This document shows positions 1-12,984 of a DNA stretch of 64,000 nt, in pieces. Source of the stretch: Paralvinella palmiformis (taxonomy: Eukaryota; Annelida; Polychaeta; Terebellida; Alvinellidae); NCBI GenBank assembly GCA_025642065.1, contig JAODUP010001337.1:1-64000 (forward strand). Direction: 5' to 3'. The translations under genes and the position numbers were made by a program. Each line of letters opens with the position of its first letter. Positions within the stretch are counted from its first letter, which is position 1. The notes under the pieces were generated by a model that did no database searches, was not told where the DNA came from, and saw nothing but the letters and a program-made list of their open reading frames with translations.

Positions 1-828
<828 letters not shown>

Positions 829-830
829 AG

Positions 831-1000
831 CTGTGTATAATAAGGCACAGACACAGAGATTCTCGAACCGCGACTTTTCTTGCTGAGACAGGTGTAATGT
901 CTCACCAGTCCCAAAGCCGCCAAGCAAAAAAAAAAGCGAACCATCTACAGCCGTGGAGTTTGGTAGTAGAACACCCAAGTCAGATCACGGCAGTAATGAG
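831..1000 (+). repeat. Dispersed repeat family C, copy 1
   Basis: This stretch aligns by eye with the reverse complement of 26,395-26,605. Shared words include AATAAGGCACAG, TTCTTGCTGAGACA, CTCACCAGTCCC and CCCAAGTCAGATCACGG. Copy 1 lacks about 35 bp present in the other copy. In both copies one end touches a GT/AC microsatellite through the same TAGCTGTGTAT-type junction. It may be a SINE or a piece of a larger element; I cannot assign a class. Confidence 0.75.
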
Positions 1001-1009
1001 AATGTTTAG

Positions 1010-1336
1010 TTTATTTTGTTTGTTTTGTTGTTCGGGGAGAATCCCCAGGCTGTAGCTTAATCAGCACAGCCTCTATATTGGAGTAGTTGAGAAACTCCTC
1101 CCCCACCACTCACAGGGGAGCAGTACGGAAAGATGGAGCCGAAATACCCTTTATAACGTCCCCCTTTATTTTAAATAATTCAGTGGAGACGGCAGCGCCA
1201 TTTAACGTGGTCAGCCACCCACGATGTTGTGAGCCGAGAAATTAATCACTGGAAAAGTTTCGACCTCTTGCGGGGTTCGAACCTGTGACCGTTGGCACCA
1301 AGTGTCAGGTACTCAACCGCTAGGCCACCGGAGTTC
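1010..1336 (-). mobile_element. tRNA-derived SINE (SINE-A)
   Basis: Read on the minus strand, the element starts near 1336 with a tRNA-like head. It contains TGGCCTAGCGG, a perfect fit to a pol III A box, and about 40 bases later GGTTCGAACCC, a B box. About 260 bp of non-tRNA body follows, ending in an AC-rich tail near 1010. The layout of tRNA head plus unrelated body is typical of SINEs and unlike a functional tRNA gene, since no acceptor stem closes around the head. A related fragment of the body's end is present at 13,680-13,740. The head abuts the microsatellite at 1347. Confidence 0.8.
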
Positions 1337-1342
1337 ACTTTT

Positions 1343-2078
<736 letters not shown>

Positions 2079-2642
2079 TTAATTTGGCGACAGCAAAAAT
2101 GGGCGATTTCGTCATTTTGAACATATTGATGACAGCAACACTTTGGTCTGTGAGGAAAGTTAATTTTTGCTTTATTTTCGAGGCCATTCAGGGAAAACCA
2201 TATTTCAAATGAATATTACTTATAACGAACTCGCACGCAAAATCAATGTCTAGTACTATGATCAAGTTAGTGATGGCTTGCAATACAATAGCAAAATTGC
2301 AGACACTCAACTCAACCTAAATATTTCTAGACTCAAACCACCTCTACACGCAGGCAGGTTGTTTCATGCATTTGATTTGGTACTCGACAATCTGATGTTC
2401 TCAAACATGGCTTTAAAACAGCACCGTTGTTCACTCTTAGGAGTGCTTCTGAGGGACAATTATAAATTGCAATTTGAACCGATTATTGAATAAATGAAAA
2501 TATTATGTTCAGTGGGTTATCAAAGTAGTGCTTTCAACGCATCATATGAAATTCTGTACAACATAATATTTTGGCGACTGGAAAAATTGGCGATATTATG
2601 TCACTCGCCATTTTCGCAATTATTTCATTTTCGCCAAATTAA
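2079..2642. mobile_element. Candidate TTAA-flanked MITE with short inverted ends
   Basis: The stretch begins TTAATTTGGCGA and ends with the exact reverse complement TCGCCAAATTAA, so a TTAA lies at each edge (2079-2082 and 2639-2642). The word GGCGA recurs near both ends; the right end has a second internal GGCGA/TCGCC pair that could fold. No transposase is inside, and the 71-codon frame at 2278-2493 shows no known motif. TTAA target duplications are typical of piggyBac and Kolobok elements, so a short non-autonomous derivative is possible. The matching ends are only 12 bp including TTAA, so chance is a real alternative. Confidence 0.4.
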
Positions 2643-2988
2643 ACCGATCTACAGTATTCAAATAAATTCCAGAATACCCATTACACTGGTCAATTGGGAA
2701 GCTATGAGTATTGATATTGAAAGTAACATGTTAGGCCAATTTGATTGATAGCCGGAAGGCATGCGTCTAAGATTTGACGGGATCTAGCAGGTGAAGTTAT
2801 TTGTGTGTTTGTTCTTTGATATGTCACAAGTTAATAAACAAATCTCGTGCTTGGTTATTTGTCGGGTAGCTGTTACATTTTTATCGCTCTGTCTTAAGAA
2901 TGGACACTAGACCGTCAGGTCGAGTACTATGGTACTGATACTAGACCATGCCTTGAAACACTGGTCCGGTCGAGCAATAATTATGTTG
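2643..2988. other. Unassigned DNA between MITE candidate and microsatellite
   Basis: No gene, RNA or repeat copy was recognised. Confidence 0.5.
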
Positions 2989-3165
<177 letters not shown>

Positions 3166-3224
3166 GTATATTTACTTATTTTAGAAATGACAGCATTTGT
3201 AAGAATGAGATTAATATGTTGAAA

Positions 3225-3375
3225 TACTGAATTCTACTATGTTACTTAAATTGACTTAGATTTGAATTATATAATAACAATTGATTGATCTAGTATATTT
3301 ATCAGATGCCAGATGAGTATCGCATTGATAGAATGATGAACGTTCACTAATTACAAAGATGTTTTTCACTAGAGA
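3225..3375 (-). repeat. Dispersed repeat, inverted partner of 37,430-37,590
   Basis: The reverse complement of this stretch aligns by eye with 37,430-37,590 through TTTGTAATTAGTGAA, TTCATTATTCT-like and ATCTGATAAA words in the same order. No coding content is visible. Class unknown. Confidence 0.65.
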
Positions 3376-3566
3376 CAAATTTGCTGTAATTATAAATCAG
3401 ATTGTGAAAGGTAATTAAATTTTTGATTAGAAAAATTGAAGTTGACGTTGTGTCAAGAAATCTTGAAACCACCCGTTGCTTTAATCATATAAACTATCTC
3501 TGTAGTACCTGGCTCTTCAATGTGACAGCCTTAATGCATCACATTATTTATACAGCATCGTTCAAT

Positions 3567-3569
<3 letters not shown>

Positions 3570-3651
<82 letters not shown>
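3570..3651. repeat. (AT)n microsatellite
   Basis: Nearly pure AT for about 80 bp with one phase slip near 3617. Confidence 0.97.
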
Positions 3652-3656
<5 letters not shown>

Positions 3657-3937
3657 AATAATATAAAAAAAATGGAATGTTAATAAAATGTATGTTTTCG
3701 TCTACATGTTAGAGATACAGCAATTAACAGCAAAATATATTTGTGATCAACATCGACAGTTGTTATGTTTGCAAATTGTTAGATCTATTGAATTTGCAAG
3801 TCATTACACAGACGTTAGTAGCGAATAGACACAGTGATTTATTAAAACTAGCTCTTACACAAACCAGAATGTGAATTTATTTCTGATCGACTGTGAAGTG
3901 ACCAGTCACCATTTTAAATAAGTGAACATAAACTGTT

Positions 3938-3977
3938 TATTTCTCGCAACTATTCATATGAATAATTGCGAGAAATA
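3938..3977. repeat. 40-bp zero-loop palindrome
   Basis: Two 20-base arms meet at CAT|ATG with no spacer and 19 of 20 positions pair; one outer arm core is TTTCTCGCAA. It could extrude as a cruciform or encode a hairpin RNA. No neighbouring gene explains it. Confidence 0.85.
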
Positions 3978-4138
3978 TTCAGTACATCTTTTATTACACA
4001 AATAGTATAAACAACATCACGGTGTATGTTAAATTAATTATATTAAGTTAAAATAGTTGCTTGTCATATATGAAACAAATACAAAAACAAATTTGTATGA
4101 TACAGAAATAAATCTAACAATAAATTTAATAAGAATTG

Positions 4139-4142
<4 letters not shown>

Positions 4143-4215
<73 letters not shown>
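4143..4215. repeat. (AT)n microsatellite
   Basis: About 72 bp of pure AT. Confidence 0.98.
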
Positions 4216-4216
<1 letters not shown>

Positions 4217-4509
4217 ACTTATATATTTGTAGCCTTAAACACGAGATATCTCTTAGTGATCACACTAATTCTAAATACATAATCATTCAGTTTTTATCAG
4301 ACCCTTATTTGCGGTGTGTTAGGCTTAGGAATATTCATTTTTTAAGGACATGTATGTACAGGTGGGCGTTGCCGGAGGACATGTCAAGTGGGGGCGTGTC
4401 TACTTCAAATGTGTTTGCTCATTTTAAAGATATACTTTATTTTAAAAAGCCAGATCATATCTGATTTTACACTAGCTTTCCTTTTCTTTCGGGAAACGAA
4501 AGAAAACGT
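4216..4509. other. Unassigned DNA downstream of the LINE fragment
   Basis: This may include the 3' untranslated end of the minus-strand LINE at 4,510-5,880, since it follows that reading frame, but no tail or polyadenylation landmark was identified. Confidence 0.35.
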
Positions 4510-5296
4510 CTTTCCTGTTACTGCAGCCAAAAGCGGCACAGAATTAAGTTTTTGAGATAGCACCTCAACTGGCAACTAATATCTCCTTCGACATTTAAAT
4601 TGTTATTGAGAATAACACGGATACATTTGATGGAATCTATGTACACAAGCTCAGCATTATTCAAGTTTAATGAAGGAATTGACAGCTCGTACCCGTTAGG
4701 AGGTATACTCACGCACATACATGTAACTGGATGGTATACGACAACGTGTACTCCATTATGTTGTTGAATTACATCAATAAGTTTATGTGGACCAGTGCCA
4801 AACGGGGCAAATAAACACGTGTCGTCTGGATACAAAAGTGACTTACACACGTACTATCTATGTTACAATCAACTTGTGTATCAGGTAATAGTGTACTGAG
4901 GTCATCTATATACAAAAAGAATAATCTTGGAGATACATTTCCAACCTGTCGGAAACCATTATTGGCTTTAAGTTAAACCAGAAATTGATGTACCACTTTT
5001 CACACAGGACTCTTGTGATTTTTAACAAATGCATGATAATCTAACAACCAACAGAGTAACACCTCGTTTGGCAAGTAATTCAAACAATGACCAATAATTA
5101 ATTCTATATCAAAAGCACGAGAGGTCTCATGCACGAAAATGCAGGTACTGTTATACTGTATATAGTACTCGAAAACTTTTCAAAGAATAAATACACATAT
5201 CAATAATAATAATATTAATAATAATAATATTAATAATAATAATATTAATAATAATAATTATTGTTTTTTTTTTTTCCTTGATAATAATAATAAAAA

Positions 5297-5339
<43 letters not shown>

Positions 5340-5880
5340 GCAATGTAAGCATTACAAGCAGGAGCCATTCAAATGTAATGTACAAATAATATGTAATATA
5401 ATAATATTCCAAATAATATGTCTTTAAGACCCGATACGAGATTCAAACAATAATTATCATTTATCTGCGAAAGCAAACTTGAACAGTTATACTGTTACAA
5501 CGGATTTAGAGGTTTCTAAAGACGACCCATTTCTAATATTTGCCGGAACCTATCATTGGCATGTTTGGATTTAAAACCAAATTAATTATGACCTGACTCA
5601 ATACAGGTCTTTATTTTATTTAAAGGGCCAAGTTCCAGCAAATTTGATGCAACAGTGACCAGCGCTATTGGTCTATAATTGTTCTTGTCACTTGCATCAC
5701 CAATTTTACTTTTAACAAGTGGAACAATGATTGTTTTAAGACAAGTGACCGTGCGTAATAAAAGAGGTATTTAAAAAGGTTAAAATGCATTCAACATACG
5801 AGCAGGGTAGATTTAGTCGGATGTAAGCAAATCAAATCCCATCGATTTTCCTCTCTTCAGGTCAGTAATCGTCATAGCAA
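4510..5880 (-). pseudogene. Decayed LINE reverse transcriptase (non-LTR)
   Basis: On the minus strand, pieces of one reverse transcriptase appear in the right order. Near 5,850 a linker reads TITDLKRGKSMGFD. Near 5,710-5,610 it reads IIVPLVKSKIGDASDKNNYR and then PIALVTVASNLLEL, the conserved N-terminal RT motifs. Near 5,560 comes FGFKSKHAND. Near 4,970-4,900 comes a GFRQVGNVSP-like motif followed by LFFLYIDDLS. Near 4,840 comes YPDDTCLFAPFGTG, the catalytic YADD box with Ala changed to Pro. The fingers/palm continue to about 4,520. Reading shifts frame several times and has stops, and an AAT microsatellite sits in the middle (5,200-5,340). No endonuclease or 5' end was seen. The clade is unresolved; the style is jockey/CR1-related. 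It is clearly inactive. Confidence 0.88.
5200..5340. repeat. (AAT)n tract with a 15-bp higher-order period
   Basis: AATAATAATAATATT is repeated several times, then comes a T-rich break and a second pure AAT run. It interrupts the minus-strand LINE fragment. Confidence 0.95.
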
Positions 5881-6128
5881 ATTTCTTTTGGAGTGATGAT
5901 GAATCGATCCGTGGAATCTATAGAATTTGATGGTTACTAGATATGGCCTTTTCTGGATGCAGTGTAAATACTTTTCAGAATTCCGCTGTAGTGCTGACTT
6001 CACATTTCAACAATTTATCTGCATCTGCGATAACGTTAATGGAACTTGCCAGTGGTATACTTTTATCACTGAAATTCCCAATAGACTACTACAAAGCCGT
6101 CAGGTTTTTTTCTGATTAGAATGTTGGT
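5881..6128. other. Unassigned DNA upstream of the LINE fragment
   Basis: It lies 5' of the recognisable LINE coding remains on the minus strand. It could belong to the same element, but no motif is readable. Confidence 0.35.
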
Positions 6129-6198
6129 AGGTAATCGATAGATAGATAGACAAATATATAGATATATTGGTAGAAATATATATAAATAAATAAATATA

Positions 6199-6276
<78 letters not shown>

Positions 6277-6442
6277 TAGGTAGATAGATAGATAGATAGA
6301 TATATAGATATATATATATATAGATATATAGATAGATAGATAGATCGATATATAGATATATAGATATATAGATAGATAGATAGATTGATAGATAGATAGA
6401 TAGATAGATGGATTGATAGATAGATAGATAAATAGATAGATA
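6129..6442. repeat. (GATA)n-(AT)n-(GATA)n compound microsatellite
   Basis: About 310 bp made of GATA runs on both sides of a central AT run, with ATAGATATAT hybrids between them. Frames through it give only Ile-Tyr and Ser-Ile-Tyr-Leu low-complexity peptides. Confidence 0.97.
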
Positions 6443-6892
6443 TTTCGGTAGACATCCAGTGTTTCTTACGTCTTTATAAATTTTCGTTTCTATAATTATA
6501 ATCTTATATACAACATTATTATTATTACCCCGCAATTGTCCTACGAGATCTACTTCTATTGGATCATGTTAAGTGAAGGTCATTATTGTAAACAATTCTT
6601 AAAAATCATATTTGTGAAATATGAATAATAATTATTAGAAATATCGACGTTATCGGGTGAGTGTTAATCAGACAAGGAAACGTTTTCAGATACCAGTCTC
6701 CTTCAGTAACGTGTTCTATGACGTGAAGGTAACTTACATAGAGGATTATCAACCTTATGATTTAGGTTGATACACATCGAGTGATAGTTGATTTCAAGTT
6801 GATCGGGGGAGACACATAGTTGTCTGTCTGATGTTTATATTTGAAAGACCATTAATATACATAACACGCCACGCGCGAACACATAGACACAT
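6443..6892. other. Unassigned DNA
   Basis: No gene, RNA or second copy was recognised. Confidence 0.5.
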
Positions 6893-6926
<34 letters not shown>

Positions 6927-6965
6927 AAACCATCCTTACTCACACACATACATACACACACATAC
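6893..6965. repeat. (AT)n and degenerate (AC)n tract at the edge of repeat R
   Basis: About 25 bp of AT, a GCGCGT break and a degenerate AC/ATAC run lead directly into the terminal edge of the minus-strand R copy. Confidence 0.9.
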
Positions 6966-7350
6966 GAACACTCCGTAAAAGGGGCGTTTCAGTTCAGCCC
7001 TACCTAATTTATGAGCGACGTTCTACCTGGAGGGGAGAGGTCGTTTTACAGCCAATTATCGTCCATGCGTTAGTTGGGTGGCTTGTCCTATTAGTCTCGT
7101 AACGTTACTTAAAACCAGGAAGCACTATCACCGGATGCGGGTGGCATACAAAAGCAGACAAAGAGCTGAGTCCAGTTTTTGCGCAAATAAATCACTTTGC
7201 AAATACTGGCACCCGAAATGAGGAATCGTGATTACATCCACTGGACAATTCAACCACCGAATCGAGAACAAACACTCGTCATGGCGAGATGTGTAAAGAA
7301 ATAAATGTCCGAAAAATGTAACTACACAATGCCACTGCACCCGAGAATTC
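6966..7350 (-). repeat. Dispersed repeat R, inverted copy
   Basis: Read on the minus strand this matches the R copies near 35.8, 40.85 and 51.26 kb in order: a CTCGGG start, a GGTGCCAGT region, a GGTGATA region, the conserved TAACGTTACGAG core, GGGACAAGCCAC-like, and a GGACTGAACTAAA-like end. The AC-rich tract follows that end, as in the other copies. The frames inside (for example 7,128-7,340) are not conserved as protein among the copies. Confidence 0.8.
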
Positions 7351-7358
7351 GACCCCTA

Positions 7359-7480
7359 AGTGCCTCCGTGGTCTAATCGGATCACATATCACTACTACCC
7401 GGGTTCGAATCTCAGCGTGGGCATATCTGAAGGTTGTTTCATCTTTGACTTCGTTTCACTACCTTTGGACCGGTCGCTCG
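7359..7480 (+). mobile_element. tRNA-derived SINE (SINE-B), copy 1
   Basis: Starting near 7359, CTCCGTGGTCTAATCGG supplies an A box and CGGGTTCGAATCTC a B box about 35 bases later. A body follows containing TCTGAAGGTTGTTTCATC. The same order is present on the minus strand at 32,400-32,545 and 34,367-34,503. The head does not fold as a complete tRNA, so this is a retroposed copy and not a tRNA gene. Confidence 0.82.
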
Positions 7481-7749
7481 GCCCATTTAGTCCACCATGT
7501 CTGACTGAATCACAAAAACAAAATATTTTGGCCCGCTTCACTGTATCAGCTATATTTGTGATCAAGCAGTTGATGACTGGTATTTTTGTAAACATTCATC
7601 CTGTTCTATAAGTTTACATTAATTGTATACAAACACAATTGTCATATCCGTCGACTGGAGTCATTTTATTAAAAGGTCTAACATTTTAAATGTTCTTGCT
7701 ATCAACGAAAATCAACGTCATTAACATTTGTGTGAGTTAATGTGTATAA
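7481..7749. other. Unassigned DNA between SINE-B and repeat X
   Basis: It could include the 3' part of SINE-B, but no matching copy was followed past about 7,480. Confidence 0.4.
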
Positions 7750-7944
7750 CCAAATCAATAAGTGACGAATTATACAGATTTAAATTACAGGATTACAGGA
7801 TTAAAATTAACGATGACGAAAACTTTACTTCAAAATATAATGATTATGACCGCATGAATAATGATCCAAATCGACTACAATTATGATTACGTGGTAACGT
7901 AATCATTACAGCTATCATGATTACAGTATATTTCACCCAAATAG
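7750..7944 (+). repeat. Dispersed repeat X, copy 1
   Basis: It aligns with the reverse complement of 35,250-35,445. Shared landmarks are TACAGATTTA, repeated ATTAC/GTAAT words, ATCATGATTACAGTAT and CACCCAAATAG. ATTAC and its complement recur many times, so the stretch is internally quasi-palindromic. Confidence 0.72.
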
Positions 7945-8645
7945 GTGTTAGCTGTTAAGTTCGAGTAAATCATAGTATTTACTTAGGTTGGAGACGATAT
8001 TTCGTTCTAGTCCAGTAATAATCCAATTGTGCGGTATTGCTACTTTGTTTAGATTTTAGTTAAATCGCTTCAGTGAGTCCATACTGAGTTAGTGTACATT
8101 CTCTTTGTTATGAACAAACTGTAATGTTTGTTAACACGCTGAGGCTATACATAGGGCTTGAATTTTCACTTAGGTTAGAGAAGAACTTCGACGCCAGACC
8201 AGTCGGACGTGTATTGATACATGGTTCATATAGGTAGGATTTATTCAGTTATTCGAACCCAGAATAAAGCTGAGGTCAGCATCTGAGTTGTCGAAATGCT
8301 TTATATACAGGTTTCTTTTGGACCACAGAAAATTACTGTTGAAGGTAAACTGTGGTGTCAAAATAGTTTATGCTATGTATGTAGCAAGTCACCATTGAAC
8401 CACACGCACGTGTTGTTTGTTGCGAGCTGTGATATCAAATGGTATGTTTTTACGTGCTTCCGCTTTTTGTACGTAGCCTGCATGTAGCCGCTTTCCTGTG
8501 GGCGTGACATATTTGTCGCGTACGAAAAGCGAATTAGCTGGTTCCCACAGGCTGATGAGTAGACCAGACACATGCTTAGGTATACGCACACATTTATCAA
8601 TATGTGGAGGTATGGAACATTTCATTTTTAGATTAATGTATGTAT
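7945..8645 (+). repeat. Dispersed repeat V/W, copy in one piece
   Basis: The first about 215 bp (V) match 44,480-44,695 nearly base for base, including GACGATATTTCGTTCTAGTC and GAGTCCATACTGAGTTAGTG. They also match the reverse complement of 55,795-55,915. The rest (W) matches the reverse complement of 55,020-55,480 through GACATATTTGTCGCG, TACGAAAAGCGAATTAGCTG and GTGGTGTCAAA. V and W are adjacent and in the same relative order here and, inverted, at 55-56 kb, so they are probably parts of one element of at least 700 bp. No protein motif was recognised. Confidence 0.82.
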
Positions 8646-8702
8646 AGTTGTATTTAGATTTTTGGAGGTAGGTTTCGAAGGATGTTTAGATATGTTGATG
8701 CT

Positions 8703-8751
8703 CTGTGCCTGTTGCCTCTTATTATGTACCCTAAAACACACACACACACAC

Positions 8752-8825
<74 letters not shown>
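8703..8825. repeat. (AC)n(AT)n microsatellite with a family C-like junction
   Basis: GCCTGTTGCCTCTTATTATG followed by CCCTAAAACACAC resembles the family C junction at 26,580-26,620. About 46 bp of AC with one CGAC slip and about 40 bp of AT follow. Confidence 0.85.
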
Positions 8826-8829
<4 letters not shown>

Positions 8830-9235
8830 GATGAAAGTATAAAATAACCATTATATATGTGTTTTAGTTGAAGGATATGTATAGATATTTGTTTTTGTTG
8901 TGGAACACAATATTGGAAGGAAAGAACACTTAAAACATATCGATTGTATCTTCATTTCATTCATGTTAACATAGGATTTTATTGAACAAAGGTTATAAGT
9001 ATGACAGCTGACTAGTAATATTTTCTATTAATGTTAATAGTGCAGTGAAAGATCGTTTAGCATATACTTAATTACCAATAGTTTCATATTGCTCAAGAAA
9101 TATCATTCATGATCTATTAAGTTCAATGGATGTGTAAATGCACCATTCTCTGTATTACAAAGCAAACATAATTATATGCGGTCAGTGCTATATCGAAGCT
9201 ATGATTTATCTATGTTTTTTTAACACGTCTGATAT
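8826..9235. other. Unassigned AT-rich DNA
   Basis: No feature was recognised. Confidence 0.5.
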
Positions 9236-9312
9236 CAGCAGAATAGCTTAGAAAGGTCATTGGCTCTTATGTTTCGTATGCTGAAGATCGAAGATTCGAA
9301 TCCAACAAGGAA
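9236..9312 (+). repeat. Degenerate tRNA-like fragment
   Basis: AGAATAGCTTAGAAAGG resembles an A box and AGATTCGAATCC, about 45 bases later, fits a B box. The flanks do not pair into an acceptor stem, so it is more likely an old SINE head than a tRNA gene. Confidence 0.45.
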
Positions 9313-10340
9313 TGAAATTTTACTTTTATTTGATCAAAAGGTTGAAGGTCACTTTATAGGTGTAATGTACACAAACAATGTTTACAAGTTAAAATGTTGT
9401 CGGTCAAGAAATGTATTTAAAAGTGTTTAGGTAGGAAATAAGTGTAGGCATCGTTTTATATTTCTAAACAATTATGTATATTCTAACGGGGTGCCATGTA
9501 AATAGTGTAAATACGGGATAAGGCGTGTGAAATAAGGTAATTATTTGAGTCAGATCACACCTGTGAAATTTCTACTCTTCTTATCAATAGTAAATAAGAT
9601 CTAGTCACATGGCAATGCTGAATGCAAACGTATATGTGCCCATGATTCTTGACTAATGTATAGCGTTGTTTATTTATAATAATTATTTAGTTTATCTGTG
9701 TATATAGTAAAAGTTGTTTATTTTCTTCCCTAGTTTTCTGGACCACATCTGTCAGAATGTATTCACATTCAACCATCACACTGAACAATCATCACTTTAC
9801 CCAACGATTTATGTGCAACACGAAATGTGATTATTGCCATTATAAACAGCAATAAAATATTGATGTGAGTCACCAGGACTTGTGTTTATTTAGTAGAATA
9901 CTAAGGTGACGCTAATATCTACCATCCAGAAAAAACATAATTATTTATTAACGAGGAATACGAAACACCAAGTAACGATGTCAGGCGAGCCAGAAGTAGG
10001 AGATCTGTTTATGTTGAAGATAAAACCGACTTCATGAACATGATGATTTGTTTATCGAATATCAAAACATCCATGGAATATCTTATAATGCATTATTATT
10101 GATAATGAAAAGACAAGGAGTTCCAGCGATAACATTATCACGAAATTATTATACATGACTCCTGAAATCAACTTGTGACTTAGATCCTTGTAGTTGAACA
10201 GATACTTTTTGATGGGATAGATATATCATCATTATCAAGTGGCAGATCTTCACATCATGCGCAGGCAAGATTGACAACGAGTTCCGCTTGCGCACACGAA
10301 AAATCCAGGACAGCTTTCTCTCTCTTAACTCCTTCTTTCT
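9313..10340. other. Unassigned AT-rich DNA
   Basis: No coding motif, RNA gene or second copy was recognised in about 1 kb. Confidence 0.5.
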
Positions 10341-10363
10341 TCTCTCTCTCTCTCTCTCTCTCT

Positions 10364-10433
<70 letters not shown>
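10341..10433. repeat. (CT)n(AT)n microsatellite
   Basis: About 25 bp of CT run into about 68 bp of AT. GAAGAAAGAAGAGG after the AT run could pair with the TTCTTTCTTC-like stretch before it, giving a long hairpin. Confidence 0.97.
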
Positions 10434-10438
<5 letters not shown>

Positions 10439-11818
10439 CAGAAGAAAGAAGAGGAAGGAGATAGAGAGGGGTTGGGGAGACCAAGTTATTTGTATAGATA
10501 GCGTGGCAATCAGCCTGTTCCAACATCGACCAAAACTTTTTTTTTTTAATTTAGTCTGTCTTTTAACTTTCTTCTTATCAAATATTATATATCAAAACCT
10601 AAAAACAAATGCTTGTAAAGGTTGCTGTATATGTTGTATATACAACCATGGTTAAGCTTTTGGTAGCATTAGTGCTAGGCTGTGAATATCTTATTCATCA
10701 CTGTGTGGTAACAAATGGAAGCTGAGAAACCTGATCATTTATTCATCTCCTGTTCCATGTAGTTTCAGCATGTCTGAATAGATAATGTTTATACAAGTTA
10801 TACACTCAAGGCTTTCAGACGTACAGTCTTGATTTACGAAAAACTTTGTTACCTTTACTCAGGTAATGTAACTTATAATCTACATTCAGACATTCCCAAA
10901 CTATCTATTATGAGACAATGTTAATTATTTAGTTTATGATTGTATCTTCTAAATTTGAATCCAGGATAGACAATATTTTACCATATTTTCGACTGCTGAA
11001 TCAATATTTTATTTCAACGAAATATATTTATTTTAAATTTTAAATTGATAAAATGTATGCAAACTTGTTATAGTGTTTGTTTTATTTGTCCAAATATTAC
11101 TATTATGATAATTATAAATATTATTATTATTATTATTTGTGGTATTGTTGTTAATGGAGATGATGGTGGTGTTTAGTTATTGTAGTTTTGTGTGTGTGTT
11201 GTTGCTGCTAATGTTGCTAACTTTAGTAATGTGATTTGCTTGCTGTTAAATTGATATTATCAGTTATTTATTGGCGAACACGGGGCATACCATTTACACG
11301 GATCACGGTTTAGTATTGACCGACTGTATCTCATGTTTATCGTATGAGGCGATGCAAAGTAAACACTCTGTTTGCCACCATGTATTTTGACAGGTACGGA
11401 ATGGAAGAAGGAATCCTGGTGGTTGAGAGGTGGCAACACTGTAACATACCGCTTTGGGCTTAATTTTATTTTAAGAAGGGAGTCAGGATGACCCGAACTT
11501 ATTAACCGACATACCCTTTAGTTATCAGTTGTTTATTCGTGTATCTTTTAATAATCGTGATTTCTGATCGATGTACACAATAACAGAAACTGTCCACATA
11601 ATTAATTTGCATGTTATTGCTTCAGAAGCCGGTGGTTTCTTGGACAACTGGGGTGCTCTAATTACCGTTTAGCCTGATCCTATGGTACAGCCCACATTAT
11701 AGCCACGAATAAATAGTCATAACATAAATGACCTGAATTTTGTTTACATTAATCACTTAGCAGACGATTAATAAACAATACAGTTAATTTTGTTTTTATG
11801 TGTCATATACAGGGTTAG
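10434..11818. other. Unassigned DNA
   Basis: It contains a short ATT run near 11,110-11,138 and G/T-rich trinucleotides after it. No gene or second copy was recognised. Confidence 0.5.
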
Positions 11819-11860
11819 AAATATGTGTATTATTAGCCCGCAGGGCTAATACACATATTT
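11819..11860. repeat. Strong hairpin with GC-rich tip
   Basis: AAATATGTGTAT and ATACACATATTT pair, and the stem closes with AGCCC/GGGCT around a GCA loop; the left arm has a 3-base bulge. It is not followed by a T run, and no gene is next to it. Confidence 0.8.
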
Positions 11861-12959
11861 GGGGTACCTTTGGAGAATGTCACGGTTAATTGAAGAAGCT
11901 TCTATATAGACACAAGAAGCTGGTGCCATTGTGGATGAAGCGTTGTGATTGGTTGCTTCGCGGCCTGTTTACATATTTCGACCAATGACGAACCGTCTTA
12001 TGGGGCTACTAGGATACTTACTATTTAAATGTCAGGCCCTTATCAAAATGCTTTATCCTTGTGCATCTCATCATGCCGTACGTATTTTACCATAATTGAT
12101 TGAGACTGTTGCTTTATCTGTCAAGATTGTGTGATTGAAATTGAATTATTTTGCAGTTTATGATGGGAAAACTGAACCATTTGTATAAAAAAAGAGTGCC
12201 AGAGGAATCAAATTGTACGGTTGATAAATTAGAAAGGGGCAACTGTGGAGAACAAACAGGGTGAGCGGATTCAAGCTGCATTGGCCAAGGAGTGTACATA
12301 TACCATGCAAAAAATGTTCTGTGATTCATCGAAGCAATACGGGTAGGTGTGGACATTAGTCACTGGCAATCTAAAATGAAACCCCATAATAAAGTTTGCC
12401 ATTAGACGATAGAGCTTTATATGAAGAACTACCTGAGACTGCAGGCCAAAAGGGCGAACCATAGAACTTCAAAAATAGATGAAGCCCTGGGCCAACATTC
12501 ATTTCTATTTTATAACTACTACTAAAATCTAGTATCTGGATTCAAAATATTATGTTATAATATCTCACCAAAGTCCCCCTGATTGCTCCAAAAGCTTACC
12601 AATTTGGAAACTGTTCGTGACCTTCCATACCATATCCTCAAGGCCTTCACCCATTTGGAGCTCACTGCCCTCACTCGATAACTTTCAGGCTAGTGTAATT
12701 TCATGGTTAATATATTTGACAGTCCCTTTGCCCTGTGGCTGATGACTAAAAAGTCGTACTGGTTAACCCTGGTAATATGTAAGAATAAAAAATAAATAAA
12801 TTGGAAACATGTGAACAGGTTGCTACAGTGTGAATTACGGTAAGAAGAAACAGACACAGGGTGAACGGAACCAATTGATCAGGTAAGGATGAGTCCCATT
12901 TTCTCTGAGCATATTACTACTGAAGCCCTAATTGATTTATGTTGAAAACAACATATGTT
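11861..12959. other. Unassigned DNA, possibly the 3' end of an old retroelement
   Basis: Around 12,700-12,805 the sequence passes from TGTGGCTGATGACTAAAAAG to an AATAAAAAATAAATAAAT tail, as at the end of many LINEs and SINEs. No coding motif supports this, and the 80-codon frame at 12,114-12,356 shows nothing recognisable. Confidence 0.3.
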
Positions 12960-12984
12960 GTTAACACCCTAGATTATTTGGTGT

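Noticed and set aside
1270..1336. tRNA gene
   Set aside because: A and B boxes are good, but no acceptor stem closes and a long unrelated body follows, so it is a SINE head. The same applies at 7,359, 32,500 and 34,470.
7128..7340. 70-codon minus-strand frame as a gene
   Set aside because: It lies wholly within repeat R, whose other copies have stops and indels.
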